This document shows positions 33,658 through 42,166 of a DNA stretch of 64,000 bases, piece by piece; the stretch's first letter is position 1, and each line of letters starts with the position of its first letter. The notes beneath the pieces are model-generated. The model saw nothing but the letters and a program-made list of their open reading frames with translations. It had not been told where the DNA came from and ran no database searches. This stretch comes from an uncultured Paraprevotella sp. (GTDB lineage Bacteria > Bacteroidota > Bacteroidia > Bacteroidales > Bacteroidaceae). Both the position numbers and the translations under genes were made by a program. The stretch spans positions 3,442-67,441 of the forward strand of contig URKA01000014.1 in NCBI GenBank assembly GCA_900548345.1, given 5' to 3'.

Positions 33658-34668
33658 TTATTTGACGTTGCCCACCTTGATCAGGTATTCGGCAATCTGC
33701 ACCGCATTCAGCGCGGCACCTTTCTTAATCTGGTCGCCCACGAGCCAAAGCGTGATGCCGTTCTCATTGGCGAGGTCTTTGCGTATGCGGCCTACGTATA
33801 CATCGTCCTTGCCGGCCAGGAACAAAGGCATGGGATAAACCTGGTTGGCCGGGTCGTCCATCAGTTGCAGACCTTCGCCGTGGGCAATGGCATGCTGCAC
33901 CTCTTCCACGGTGAGCGGCTTTTCCGTCTCTATCCAGATGGCTTCGGAGTGGGAGCGCAGGGCCGGGACGCGCACGCACATGGCCGAGCACTGCACGTCG
34001 CTGTGCATAATCTTGCGCGTTTCGTTGAACATTTTCATCTCCTCTTTGGTGTATCCGTTGTCTTGGAACACGTCGATTTGGGGGATGACGTTATAGGCCA
34101 GCTGGTAGGCGAATTTCTTCACCGTGGCCGGTTTGCCGTCGAGCACTTCGCGGTATTGCTGTTCCAGTTCCGCCATGGCTGCCGCGCCGGCGCCGCTGGC
34201 TGCCTGGTAGCTGGCTACATGGATGCGCCGGATGTGGCTGAGGTTTTCAATGGGTTGCAGGGCGGCCACCATCATGATGGTGGTGCAGTTCGGGTTGGCG
34301 ATGATGCCGCGCGGACGGTCGAGTGCGTCGGCGGCGTTGCATTCGGGCACCACGAGGGGCACGTCCTTGTCCATGCGGAATGCGCTTGAGTTGTCAATCA
34401 TGACGGCGCCGTATTTTGTGATGTCTTCTGCAAATTCTTTCGATGTACCTGCGCCGGCCGATGTGAAGGCGATGTCGATGTCTTTAAAATCATCGTTGTG
34501 TTGAAGGAGCTTCACTTCAATCTCCTTGCCGCGGAATTTGTACTTGGTTCCTGCGCTACGGGTCGAACCGAACAGTACCAGTTCGTCCATCGGAAAGTTT
34601 CTCTCTTCGAGCACGCGCAGGAATTCTTGTCCCACTGCTCCGCTCGCACCTACAATCGCTACTTTCAT
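33658..34668 (-). CDS. asd: Aspartate-semialdehyde dehydrogenase
   Basis: A 336-residue NADPH enzyme reducing aspartyl phosphate to the semialdehyde for lysine/DAP, threonine and methionine synthesis. The Rossmann start is MKVAIVGASGAVGQEFLRVL; the nucleophile Cys128 sits in NPNCTT; SSAFRMD and SYQAASGAG are also present. Normal length, single gene with its own -7 box. Confidence 0.96.
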   Translation of the reverse strand: MKVAIVGASGAVGQEFLRVLEERNFPMDELVLFGSTRSAGTKYKFRGKEIEVKLLQHNDDFKDIDIAFTSAGAGTSKEFAEDITKYGAVMIDNSSAFRMDKDVPLVVPECNAADALDRPRGIIANPNCTTIMMVAALQPIENLSHIRRIHVASYQAASGAGAAAMAELEQQYREVLDGKPATVKKFAYQLAYNVIPQIDVFQDNGYTKEEMKMFNETRKIMHSDVQCSAMCVRVPALRSHSEAIWIETEKPLTVEEVQHAIAHGEGLQLMDDPANQVYPMPLFLAGKDDVYVGRIRKDLANENGITLWLVGDQIKKGAALNAVQIAEYLIKVGNVK

Positions 34669-34707
34669 TTTTTGTATCTTTTAATGTAAATTTGATGATT
34701 TCGACTG

Positions 34708-34715
34708 CAAAAATA
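34708..34715 (-). promoter_or_regulatory. Promoter -7 box of asd
   Basis: The minus strand reads TATTTTTG, 39 bases before the asd start. Confidence 0.5.
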
Positions 34716-35217
34716 GACAATTTATTGCTATTGTGCACATAAAACGGAGTTTTTTTCATTCCTATTGTCCATAATGTGGTGTTTTGTGTCCGACCATTAA
34801 GCGGTACGGCATTTAAAAGTATGTTTTCACGGCGAATAGGAATTGGTCAATGAATATTTGTTTGAACGATGCTATGTTGTTTTGTTCATAGAACATCAGC
34901 ATAGCTTTCTGTTGTCATGTGGAGCCCTGTTAATCGGGACAAATATACTGTTTTTTATAGATAATCGGGACAAGTCTGTCCTATTTCAGGCTCTATTTTG
35001 CATATTTTGGCCTGATAGCCTGTTTGTATTTCTATTTGGCCTATTCGGAATCATGCTTTTTGCCTCCTCTAAAAACATGAGCGTGTATATGATGCCGGTT
35101 TGTAAAAAGTGAACGCGGCACTTCCTGACAACAGGATTTTTTGCCATGTTGCTACTCCTTAGATATTCTATTACGCCAATTTCCTTACCATATTTTCCCG
35201 TATATCGTTTTTTTCTT
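34716..35217. other. Gap between divergent asd and antiporter genes
   Basis: About 500 bases with no gene I can support. An 89-codon hydrophobic frame from a TTG at 34843 lacks a ribosome-friendly start and family resemblance. Composition is AT-rich; no repeat of the kinds seen elsewhere was noticed. Confidence 0.4.
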
Positions 35218-35225
35218 TAACTTTG
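35218..35225 (+). promoter_or_regulatory. Promoter -7 box of the antiporter operon
   Basis: TAACTTTG, 32 bases before ATG 35258. It argues against the longer frame starting at 35141. Confidence 0.6.
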
Positions 35226-35257
35226 CGGAAACAAAACAACCCATTAAAGTTACGCCG

Positions 35258-37393
35258 ATGTCCGCATGGTCTTCATATCTTCCGGTCACTGATCCTACGT
35301 GGATATTCTTTGTGGTGCTGAGCATCATCCTGCTTGCCCCCATTCTGTTGGGAAAACTCAAGATACCCCATATCGTAGGCATGATACTTGCCGGCGTGCT
35401 GATTGGGCCGAACGGGCTGTGCGTGCTCGACCGCGACAGCAGTTTCGAGCTGTTCGGCAATGTCGGGCTATATTATATCATGTTCCTTGCCAGCCTTGAG
35501 ATGGATATGCAGCACATGAAGCGCATCCGCTGGCAAGCCCTGACCTTAGGACTGGCGGCTTTCATCTTTCCCCTGTGTATGGGAGTGGTGAGCAATGTGT
35601 TCCTGCTCAAATACGGCTTGGCCACGTCTGTGCTTTTGGCCAGCATGTATGCCTCGCATACCTTGATTGCCTATCCCATTGTCATCCGTTACGGCGTGGC
35701 GCGCCACCGCAGTGTGAGCATCGCGGTGGGCGGAACGATAGTGACCGACACCCTTACGCTGTTGGTGCTGGCATTCATATCAGGCATGTTCCGTGAGGAT
35801 GCCGACGGGGGATTCGGACTTGTACTGCTGCTCAAGGTAGTGGCTTTGGCATTGTTCATCGTGTATTCCTTTCCCCGTATCGCCCGGTGGTTTTTCCGCA
35901 GATACAATGATGCGGTGATACAGTTCATATTTGTCCTGGCCATGGTCTTTCTGAGTGCGGGCCTGATGGAGCTTACCGGTCTGGAAGGCATCTTAGGTGC
36001 GTTTCTTGCCGGCCTGGTGTTGAACAGGCTGATTCCCCGCAGTGCCCCCCTGATGCACCATCTGGAATTTGTAGGTAATGCCTTGTTCATTCCGTATTTC
36101 CTGATAGGCGTGGGCATGATTATCGACCTGAGCGTCCTGTTCGGTTCCGGTGCGGCCTTGAAGGTGGCGGCTGTGATGATTACGATGGCGCTGGCCGGCA
36201 AATGGATGGCGTCGTGGGTCACACAGAAGGCTTTCGGAATGTCGGGTGTGGAGCGCGAACTGATGTTCGGTCTGAGCAACGCGCAGGCTGCAGCCACGTT
36301 AGCGGCCGTGCTGGTGGGCTACAATATCATCCTGCCGTCGGGCGAGCGTCTGTTGAACGAGGATGTGCTGAACGGCACGATATTGCTGATATTGGTGACC
36401 TGCATCGTCAGCTCGCTCATTACCGATGCCGCGGCCCGGAGGCTGGCCCTGCAGAGCGACAATGTGGCCGAGCCCCGCCAGTTGGACGAGGAATCTACGC
36501 TGATAGCCGTGGCCTATCCCGATACGGTGGACTATCTGGTCAATATGGCCCTGCTGATGCGCAAGGAGAAGTCGGAGGCCCCGATGAGTGCCATCAATGT
36601 GGTGCTGGACAACGACGAACGTGCCAGGGAGCACGGGCGCAAACTATTAGAGGCCGCCTCGGCCATCGCGCAGGCCGCCAATGTGCAGATGCAGACTAAG
36701 GTGCGTCTGGCCACGAACCTGGCCAACGGCATCATCCACACGATGAAGGAAAGCGACTATTCCGAACTGGTGGTGGGGCTTCACATGCAGAACTCACCCT
36801 CGGAGTCCTTCTTCGGACCGGTGCTGATTAGCCTGTTGAGCCGCCTGAACCGTCAGATTACCATGGTGCGTTGCACGGTGTCCGTCAATACGATACGCCG
36901 CATTCATGTGGCCGTGCCCGCCAAGGCGCAGTTCGAGGCGGGATTCTATCATTGGATGGAGCGTGTGGCCCGTCTGGCCGTAGGCCTGGGATGCCGCGTC
37001 ACCTACCATGCCCATCCCGATACGTTGCGCATCATGCAGAACTACCTGTCCGAGAGGCATCAGTCCATTCGGGCGGAGTATGTGCAGACCGACGGCGGAA
37101 ACGAATTGAAACGCCTGTCGAAGGAGGTGCGCGAGGACCATATGCTTGTCGTGGTGCTTGCCCGTCGCGGTTCCATCTCATTCCGTCCTTCGTTCGAGCA
37201 TATCCCCCGTCAGATAAGGAAATACTATATGAATACCGGCCTGATGCTGATATTCCCCGACATTTACGCCGAGACAGCCACCAAAGGCTTGAGCATTAAC
37301 GAACCGCTGACGATGAACCAGTCGTATGAGGCGGCCAAGGACCGCTACAAGAGCTGGCTGTCGCGCAGCAATTCAAAAGAAGACGAGGCATGA
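35258..37393 (+). CDS. CPA2-type cation:proton antiporter with C-terminal USP-like region
   Basis: A 711-residue inner-membrane protein. About 12-13 hydrophobic segments cover residues 10-430 and match the Na+/H+ exchanger (KefB/CPA2) domain: IPHIVGMILAGVLIGPNGL, GLEGILGAFLAGLVLNRL and GVGMIIDLSVLF. The last 280 residues are soluble and carry USP-like patterns (DTVDYLVNMALLMR, ELVVGLHMQNSPSESFFGPV) instead of a TrkA-N domain. The ion is not predictable. First gene of an operon; its TGA overlaps the tcdA ATG. Confidence 0.88.
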   Translation: MSAWSSYLPVTDPTWIFFVVLSIILLAPILLGKLKIPHIVGMILAGVLIGPNGLCVLDRDSSFELFGNVGLYYIMFLASLEMDMQHMKRIRWQALTLGLAAFIFPLCMGVVSNVFLLKYGLATSVLLASMYASHTLIAYPIVIRYGVARHRSVSIAVGGTIVTDTLTLLVLAFISGMFREDADGGFGLVLLLKVVALALFIVYSFPRIARWFFRRYNDAVIQFIFVLAMVFLSAGLMELTGLEGILGAFLAGLVLNRLIPRSAPLMHHLEFVGNALFIPYFLIGVGMIIDLSVLFGSGAALKVAAVMITMALAGKWMASWVTQKAFGMSGVERELMFGLSNAQAAATLAAVLVGYNIILPSGERLLNEDVLNGTILLILVTCIVSSLITDAAARRLALQSDNVAEPRQLDEESTLIAVAYPDTVDYLVNMALLMRKEKSEAPMSAINVVLDNDERAREHGRKLLEAASAIAQAANVQMQTKVRLATNLANGIIHTMKESDYSELVVGLHMQNSPSESFFGPVLISLLSRLNRQITMVRCTVSVNTIRRIHVAVPAKAQFEAGFYHWMERVARLAVGLGCRVTYHAHPDTLRIMQNYLSERHQSIRAEYVQTDGGNELKRLSKEVREDHMLVVVLARRGSISFRPSFEHIPRQIRKYYMNTGLMLIFPDIYAETATKGLSINEPLTMNQSYEAAKDRYKSWLSRSNSKEDEA

Positions 37394-38106
37394 GGCAGGA
37401 CGACTGGCAGGAACGTACCCGGCTTTTGATGGGCGATGACAGGATGGAGCGTCTCCGGTGTGCGCATGTGCTGGTGGTGGGCACCGGCGGAGTCGGCGCA
37501 TACGCGGCCGAGATGCTGGTGCGTGCGGGAATCGGCCGGATGACCCTGCTGGATGCCGACAGCGTGCAGGCCAGCAATATCAACCGGCAGTTGTGTGCCC
37601 TGCATTCCACTGTCGGTCGGGAAAAGGTCGACGTGCTGTCGCGCCGCTTTCTCGACATCAACCCCGAACTGGAACTGACCGTGCGTGCGGAATATCTTGA
37701 AGAGGCGCAGGCCGGCGCGTTGCTGGCGGGTGCGGACTTCGACTTCGTGGTGGATGCCATTGATACGATAGCTCCCAAGTGCGCCCTGATTATGGAAGCC
37801 ATGAGGCGCCGCATCCCGATAGTCAGCAGTATGGGGGCCGGTGCGAAGACGGATGTGACCCAGATACGTTTTGCCGACATTTGGGAAACCTACCATTGCG
37901 GCCTGAGCAAGGCTGTGCGCAACCGGCTGAAGCGCGAAGGCATGCGCCGTCCGCTTCCGGTGGTGTTCTGTGCGCAGCAGGCCGACTCCTCGGCGGTGGT
38001 CAGGGTGGAAGGCGAGCGGAACAAGAAGACCACGACAGGCACTGTGAGCTATATGCCGGCCGTGTTCGGCTGTTACTTGGCGCAATACGTGATAAACAGG
38101 TTGTAG
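37390..38106 (+). CDS. tcdA: tRNA threonylcarbamoyladenosine dehydratase
   Basis: A 238-residue E1-like (ThiF/MoeB fold) enzyme that cyclises t6A37 of tRNA to ct6A using ATP. Visible are the nucleotide loop VVGTGGVGAYAAEMLVRAGIG, DADSVQASNINRQLCAL and VVDAIDTIAPK, then SSMGAGAKTDVTQIR typical of TcdA/CsdL. It starts within the end of the antiporter gene (4-base overlap) and is followed after 3 bases by lolD. Confidence 0.92.
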   Translation: MRQDDWQERTRLLMGDDRMERLRCAHVLVVGTGGVGAYAAEMLVRAGIGRMTLLDADSVQASNINRQLCALHSTVGREKVDVLSRRFLDINPELELTVRAEYLEEAQAGALLAGADFDFVVDAIDTIAPKCALIMEAMRRRIPIVSSMGAGAKTDVTQIRFADIWETYHCGLSKAVRNRLKREGMRRPLPVVFCAQQADSSAVVRVEGERNKKTTTGTVSYMPAVFGCYLAQYVINRL

Positions 38107-38109
38107 ATT

Positions 38110-38826
38110 ATGATTGAGATACATGATATAAAGAAAAGTTTCGGTTCGCTCGAAGTGTTGAAAGGCATCGACCTGAACATCGGAAAGGGTGAAGTGGTGA
38201 GCATTGTAGGGCCCAGCGGTGCCGGAAAGACGACGCTGTTGCAGATTATGGGTACCTTGGACAAGCCCGATGCCGGGCGGGTGGTGGTCGACGGGGTGGA
38301 TGTGGGTGCGCTCAGCCGCCGCGAACTGGCCGAATTCCGTAACCGCCGCATCGGGTTCGTCTTTCAGTTCCACCAGTTGCTGCCGGAGTTTACCGCTCTT
38401 GAGAACGTGATGATTCCTGCCTACATCGGTCATGCCTCCACGCGTGAGGCGAAGGCGCGGGCGCAGGAACTGCTTGATTTCATGGGGCTGTCCGACCGTG
38501 CGTCCCATAAGCCGAATGAACTTTCGGGCGGGGAAAAACAGCGTGTGGCTGTGGCGCGCGCGCTGGTGAACCATCCCTCGGTGGTTTTTGCCGATGAACC
38601 TTCGGGCAGTCTCGACTCAAAAAACAAAGCGGAGCTGCACCGTCTCTTTTTTGACCTGCGCGACCGCTTCGGGCAGACGTTCGTGATTGTGACGCACGAT
38701 GACGGACTGGCCCGTCTGACCGACCGTACCATACACATGCGGGACGGCCTGATAACGGATGCCGGCAGGGAAGGGGCTGCAGAGAGTGAAGAAAAAGGAG
38801 AAGATATTCCAAACGACACCTTATGA
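38110..38826 (+). CDS. lolD: Lipoprotein-release type ABC transporter ATPase (LolD)
   Basis: A 238-residue ABC ATPase of the MacB/LolD group. Walker A GPSGAGKTT, Q-loop VFQFHQLLPEFTALENVMIP, signature LSGGEKQRVAVARAL, Walker B VVFADEPSGSLD and H-loop VTHD are all present. LolD with LolC/E extracts lipoproteins from the inner membrane; the permease genes are not adjacent. The last ~20 residues are acidic. It overlaps the next gene by 4 bases. Confidence 0.88.
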   Translation: MIEIHDIKKSFGSLEVLKGIDLNIGKGEVVSIVGPSGAGKTTLLQIMGTLDKPDAGRVVVDGVDVGALSRRELAEFRNRRIGFVFQFHQLLPEFTALENVMIPAYIGHASTREAKARAQELLDFMGLSDRASHKPNELSGGEKQRVAVARALVNHPSVVFADEPSGSLDSKNKAELHRLFFDLRDRFGQTFVIVTHDDGLARLTDRTIHMRDGLITDAGREGAAESEEKGEDIPNDTL

Positions 38827-39656
38827 AAGTAGAATTAGGAAGAATGAACCGCCTGGAGGTGGTGAGAGAAGTAGATTTCGGAATGTATCTGGATGGCGGG
38901 GGCACCGGCGATATCCTTCTGCCTGCCCGTTATGTGCCTTCGGGCTGCCGTCCCGGCGATGTGCTGGACGTGTTTCTGTATCTTGACAGCGAAGAACGCA
39001 TCGTGGCCACCACACAGACACCGCTGGCCATGGTGGGCGACTTTGCCTACCTGCAAGTGGCGTGGGTCAACAACTTCGGCGCCTTTCTCGACTGGGGGCT
39101 GATGAAAGACCTGTTCGTGCCTTTCAGGGAGCAGAAGACGAAGATGCAGAAAGGACAGAGCTATATCGTACACTTGCACGTGGATGAAGAGAGCTACCGC
39201 ATCATGGCTTCGGCCAAGGTGGAACGCTATCTCGACAAGGATATGCCCCCTTACAGGCCGGGCGAGGAGGTGGATATACTGGTCTGGACAAAGACCGACC
39301 TGGGCTACAAGGTCATTGTGGACAACCGTTATGCGGGACTGGTCTACGACAGTGAGCTGTTCCGCTCCTTGTATGTGGGCAGCCGTATGAAGGGTTATAT
39401 CAAGCAGGTGCGTCCGGACGGGAAGATAGACGTTTCGCTGCAGAAACCCGGACAGGAGGCGGTTGCCGACTTTTCGGACGTGCTTCTGGAGCATTTGCGC
39501 ATGAACGGCGGCCGCACGTCTTTCTGCGACAAGAGTCCTGCGGAAGAAATATATGCGGTGTTCGGTGTCAGCAAGAAAGTGTTCAAGAAAGCCGTAGGCG
39601 ACTTGTACAAAAGGCGGTTGATTGCCATAGGAGACGACGGCTTGCGTATGTTGTGA
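38823..39656 (+). CDS. CvfB-type S1 RNA-binding protein
   Basis: A 277-residue protein with tandem S1-like domains (NRLEVVREVDFGMYLDGGGT, VNNFGAFLDWGLMKDLFVPF, GYIKQVRPDGKIDVSLQKPG) and a C-terminal winged helix (FCDKSPAEEIYAVFGVSKKVFKKAVGDLYKRRLI). This is the CvfB/S1-2 family found in Firmicutes and Bacteroidetes; precise role unknown. Last gene of the four-gene operon. Its last four codons and the terminator downstream are duplicated at 41239-41318. Confidence 0.88.
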   Translation: MKVELGRMNRLEVVREVDFGMYLDGGGTGDILLPARYVPSGCRPGDVLDVFLYLDSEERIVATTQTPLAMVGDFAYLQVAWVNNFGAFLDWGLMKDLFVPFREQKTKMQKGQSYIVHLHVDEESYRIMASAKVERYLDKDMPPYRPGEEVDILVWTKTDLGYKVIVDNRYAGLVYDSELFRSLYVGSRMKGYIKQVRPDGKIDVSLQKPGQEAVADFSDVLLEHLRMNGGRTSFCDKSPAEEIYAVFGVSKKVFKKAVGDLYKRRLIAIGDDGLRML

Positions 39657-39723
39657 TGAGGCAAAATAAAAAGGATACCCCCAGGGGAGTATCCTTTTTA
39701 TTTTGTCCGTTCTTGAAATCCGG
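39644..39723. repeat. 80-bp direct repeat flanking ATPase copy 2, left copy
   Basis: Identical in 79 of 80 positions to 41239-41318. It covers the last codons of cvfB, the terminator and the rest of the original intergenic region up to one base before the complement of the rplS stop codon. Confidence 0.9.
39663..39704. terminator. Bidirectional terminator, left copy
   Basis: AAAATAAAAAGGATAC pairs with GTATCCTTTTTATTTT with A and T tails on both sides. It can end cvfB transcripts on plus and ATPase transcripts on minus. Confidence 0.85.
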
Positions 39724-39744
39724 CCCTGTCAAGATTCTGCATAG

Positions 39745-41025
39745 TTATACCGCGTACAACGGTATGTTTGTAAGGTTTTTCTGTACTTTGTAAGGCAGCA
39801 TAGAATATCTTTCCGCATGCAGTTCCGGTATCCTGTTCAGCAAGGCTGTCAGTGAATTGGCCCTGACATTTCCTTCGGCTTTCACCTCTATCGGTATCAT
39901 TTCCGCGCCACGTTGGATGATAAAGTCCAGTTCAAGGCGCGAGTTGTTCGTGTTATGATAATAGATTGGCGATACGCCTTTGCTTTTCAGCTGTTGCAAG
40001 ACGTATTGTTCGGTTATTCCTCCCTTGTATTCCTTGAAAATGTCGTTTTTTATCAATACCTGGGCCGGAATGGTCTTAACCATAGCACCCATTAAACCCA
40101 AGTCAACCGCATATAATTTAAAAGCCGACAAGTCCTCATAAATATCAAGTGGTAATTCCGGTTTGGTGCATCGGGGAATCTTGTACAATAATCCTGCATC
40201 TATAAGCCATTGGATGGCAATTTCAAAATCATTTGCCCTGGCTCCCTTGCGTAAGGCTCCGTAGATGAATTTCTTATTCTCCTTGAACAACTGTGAAGGA
40301 ATACTGTTCCAGACCATTCTGATGCGTGGCACCTGTTCCTGAGGCGCGTGTTTGGAGAAGTCAAAGTCGTAGCCCTGTAAAATCTCAGACTGGATACGCC
40401 TGACCTCCTGCAATGAATCCGTCTCTACGTATTTAAGCACCGCTTCCGGCATTCCGCCTACATAATAGTATTGCCGTAGGAGGTCTGTATACTTTTCATG
40501 CAGAAGGTTTATTGTTTCAAAGTCCCTGCTCACGAGCAATTTGTAGGCTTCTTCTTCTCCCTTGGCTACAAGGAACTCTTCAAAACTCATGGGAAAGATA
40601 TTTATGACATTCACTTTTCCCACGGGGTAAGACACGCCTTGATGCATGGAAATCCCCAAAAGAGAGCCGGCCACGGCTATATGGTATTCCGGTGCTTCCT
40701 CCTTAAAATATTTCAAGGCTTCCAATGCTTCCGGGATATCCTGTATTTCATCCAGAATGATAAGTGTATCTTCCGGAGTGATGTCAACGGAGGTTATTGC
40801 GCGCAAACCGCGCAAAATCCTGTCCACATTGAAATCTTGTGAGAAAAGCCGGCGTGCAAGATCGTTTTTCCGGCATATTACATAAGCCTCTTTCTTATAT
40901 TCGAGCTCGGCGAATTTATGGAGCAACCACGTTTTGCCGACTTGTCGGGCACCATTCAGAATTAACGGCTTCCGATCGGTCCGGTTTTTCCACTCTATAA
41001 GTTCTTGTAAAACAAATCTTTCCAT
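39745..41025 (-). CDS. DUF4143-type AAA ATPase, copy 2 (inserted cassette)
   Basis: A 426-residue P-loop ATPase. Walker A is NGARQVGKTW, Walker B TLIILDEIQD, with VAGSLLGI as sensor. The C-terminal DUF4143 part keeps an intact PD-(D/E)xK pattern, LELDFIIQRGAEMIPIEVKA, unlike copy 1. Low similarity to copy 1 beyond the motifs. It sits between convergent cvfB and rplS and is bounded by 80-bp direct repeats, so it arrived after that gene order was set. Function unknown. Confidence 0.87.
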   Translation of the reverse strand: MERFVLQELIEWKNRTDRKPLILNGARQVGKTWLLHKFAELEYKKEAYVICRKNDLARRLFSQDFNVDRILRGLRAITSVDITPEDTLIILDEIQDIPEALEALKYFKEEAPEYHIAVAGSLLGISMHQGVSYPVGKVNVINIFPMSFEEFLVAKGEEEAYKLLVSRDFETINLLHEKYTDLLRQYYYVGGMPEAVLKYVETDSLQEVRRIQSEILQGYDFDFSKHAPQEQVPRIRMVWNSIPSQLFKENKKFIYGALRKGARANDFEIAIQWLIDAGLLYKIPRCTKPELPLDIYEDLSAFKLYAVDLGLMGAMVKTIPAQVLIKNDIFKEYKGGITEQYVLQQLKSKGVSPIYYHNTNNSRLELDFIIQRGAEMIPIEVKAEGNVRANSLTALLNRIPELHAERYSMLPYKVQKNLTNIPLYAV

Positions 41026-41072
41026 TGAGCGCTACAATTTTATGCAGATAAAACACCGTTGGCAATACATTT

Positions 41073-41116
41073 ATCGGCAGATATATTCGATGCAAATATA
41101 CACAAATAGGCAGATA
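41073..41116 (-). promoter_or_regulatory. Promoter of ATPase copy 2 with paired direct repeats
   Basis: The -7 box (TATATTTG on minus, 41093-41100) lies between ATCGGCAGATA (41073-41083) and ATAGGCAGATA (41106-41116), 10 of 11 identical, spaced 33 bp. A third partial copy, GCAGATA, is at 41045-41051. Confidence 0.5.
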
Positions 41117-41238
41117 GATGGTATGGATATAGACATTTTTTTGCACTTCCGGTATGACAATGACACAAAAAACATCGATAACCCGATGTTTGCATATAGA
41201 CGAAAGTGTTTGATGATAATCGATAAATTAAGCAAACA

Positions 41239-41318
41239 GCGTATGTTGTGATGAGGCAAAATAAAAAGGATACCCCCAGAGGAGTATCCTTTTTATTTTG
41301 TCCGTTCTTGAAATCCGG
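41239..41318. repeat. 80-bp direct repeat flanking ATPase copy 2, right copy
   Basis: Second copy of 39644-39723 (one mismatch, G to A in the terminator loop region). It still contains the last four codons of cvfB, although it is now separated from that gene. Confidence 0.9.
41258..41299. terminator. Bidirectional terminator, right copy (rplS)
   Basis: Same 16-bp stem as at 39663-39704; on the minus strand it follows rplS directly. Confidence 0.85.
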
Positions 41319-41319
41319 T

Positions 41320-41682
41320 TTACTTGGCAGCCACTGTACGCTTTTCTGCGATACGTGCTTTCTTGCCGGTAAGTTTGCGCAGGTAGTACAACTTTGCGCG
41401 ACGCACTTTACCCACCTTGTTCACCACGATGCTGTCGATGTTCGGACTTTCGATGGGGAAGATACGTTCCACACCCACGGTTCCCGACATCTTGCGCACG
41501 GTGAAGCGCTTCTTGTTCTGGTGGCCTGAGATTTTGATAACTACACCGCGGTACAGCTGTACACGCTCTTTGTTACCTTCGACGATTCTGTATGCTACGG
41601 TAACGGTATCACCAGCCTTGAACTTGGGGAACTCTTTGCCGGTAGCAAATGCTTCTTCTGCAATTTTAATTAAATCTGCCAT
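41320..41682 (-). CDS. rplS: 50S ribosomal protein L19
   Basis: A 120-residue L19. Recognised by FKAGDTVTVAYRIVEGNKER, QLYRGVVIKISG, FTVRKMSGTVGVERIFPIES and VNKVGKVRRAKLYYLR. It binds 23S rRNA at the subunit interface. Single gene with its own promoter and an 88-base leader. Confidence 0.98.
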   Translation of the reverse strand: MADLIKIAEEAFATGKEFPKFKAGDTVTVAYRIVEGNKERVQLYRGVVIKISGHQNKKRFTVRKMSGTVGVERIFPIESPNIDSIVVNKVGKVRRAKLYYLRKLTGKKARIAEKRTVAAK

Positions 41683-41770
41683 TTGTTTGGGTCATTAAAT
41701 TGTTCTGTCGTCCCGGTACAACATAACAGGGAACTCTGCATCCTGCCAGCGATTGTACGGAAAGCGACTG

Positions 41771-41778
41771 CAAAGGTA
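41771..41778 (-). promoter_or_regulatory. Promoter -7 box of rplS
   Basis: The minus strand reads TACCTTTG. Confidence 0.55.
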
Positions 41779-42166
41779 CAAAGTTTTTTTCACCCTGCCA
41801 ACCGTATCCTGCACTTTTTTAGGTAGAAACAATAAACTTCGTCCTGAAAAGTGTGGATTTCCGCACTTTTACGTCCTTAAAAATGTAGTATTGCAACATT
41901 CTTACGTCCTTAAAGATGTAAATTTGGCTGATTATGAGGATGATATTACTTTTTCCATTTCATGGTTTGAAAGGCAACATTTCAATTTGTAGATAACGTC
42001 CGGTTAAAACAGTTGCCATTTCGCTACTCAACAAGTCATGACCTATTGGCTAAAAAAAAGGAAGGGCGCGTATTTTTTTAGATGGGCAGATGTCGATTCT
42101 ATGGTTTCTTTCTTCCGCGTTCCGGATTTTAGTTGTACATTTGAGTGTGGATTTAATACAAAATCG
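41779..42166. other. Gap between divergent rplS and 5'-nucleotidase genes
   Basis: No gene supported. It contains about three degenerate 32-33-bp units around (T)ACGTCCTTAAAnATGTA, starting near 41838, 41871 and 41904. The frame through them reads FYVLKNVVLQHSYVLKDVN but has no convincing start. Confidence 0.4.

Noticed and set aside
34843..35112. 89-codon hydrophobic frame between asd and the antiporter
   Set aside because: TTG start, no ribosome-friendly context, no promoter box in the right place, no recognisable family.
39644..41318. Insertion sequence around ATPase copy 2
   Set aside because: No transposase frame and no terminal inverted repeats; the flanking 80-bp repeats are host intergenic sequence.
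41753..41992. 79-codon frame upstream of the 5'-nucleotidase genes
   Set aside because: It overlaps the rplS promoter in antisense and consists largely of the degenerate repeat; no start signals.
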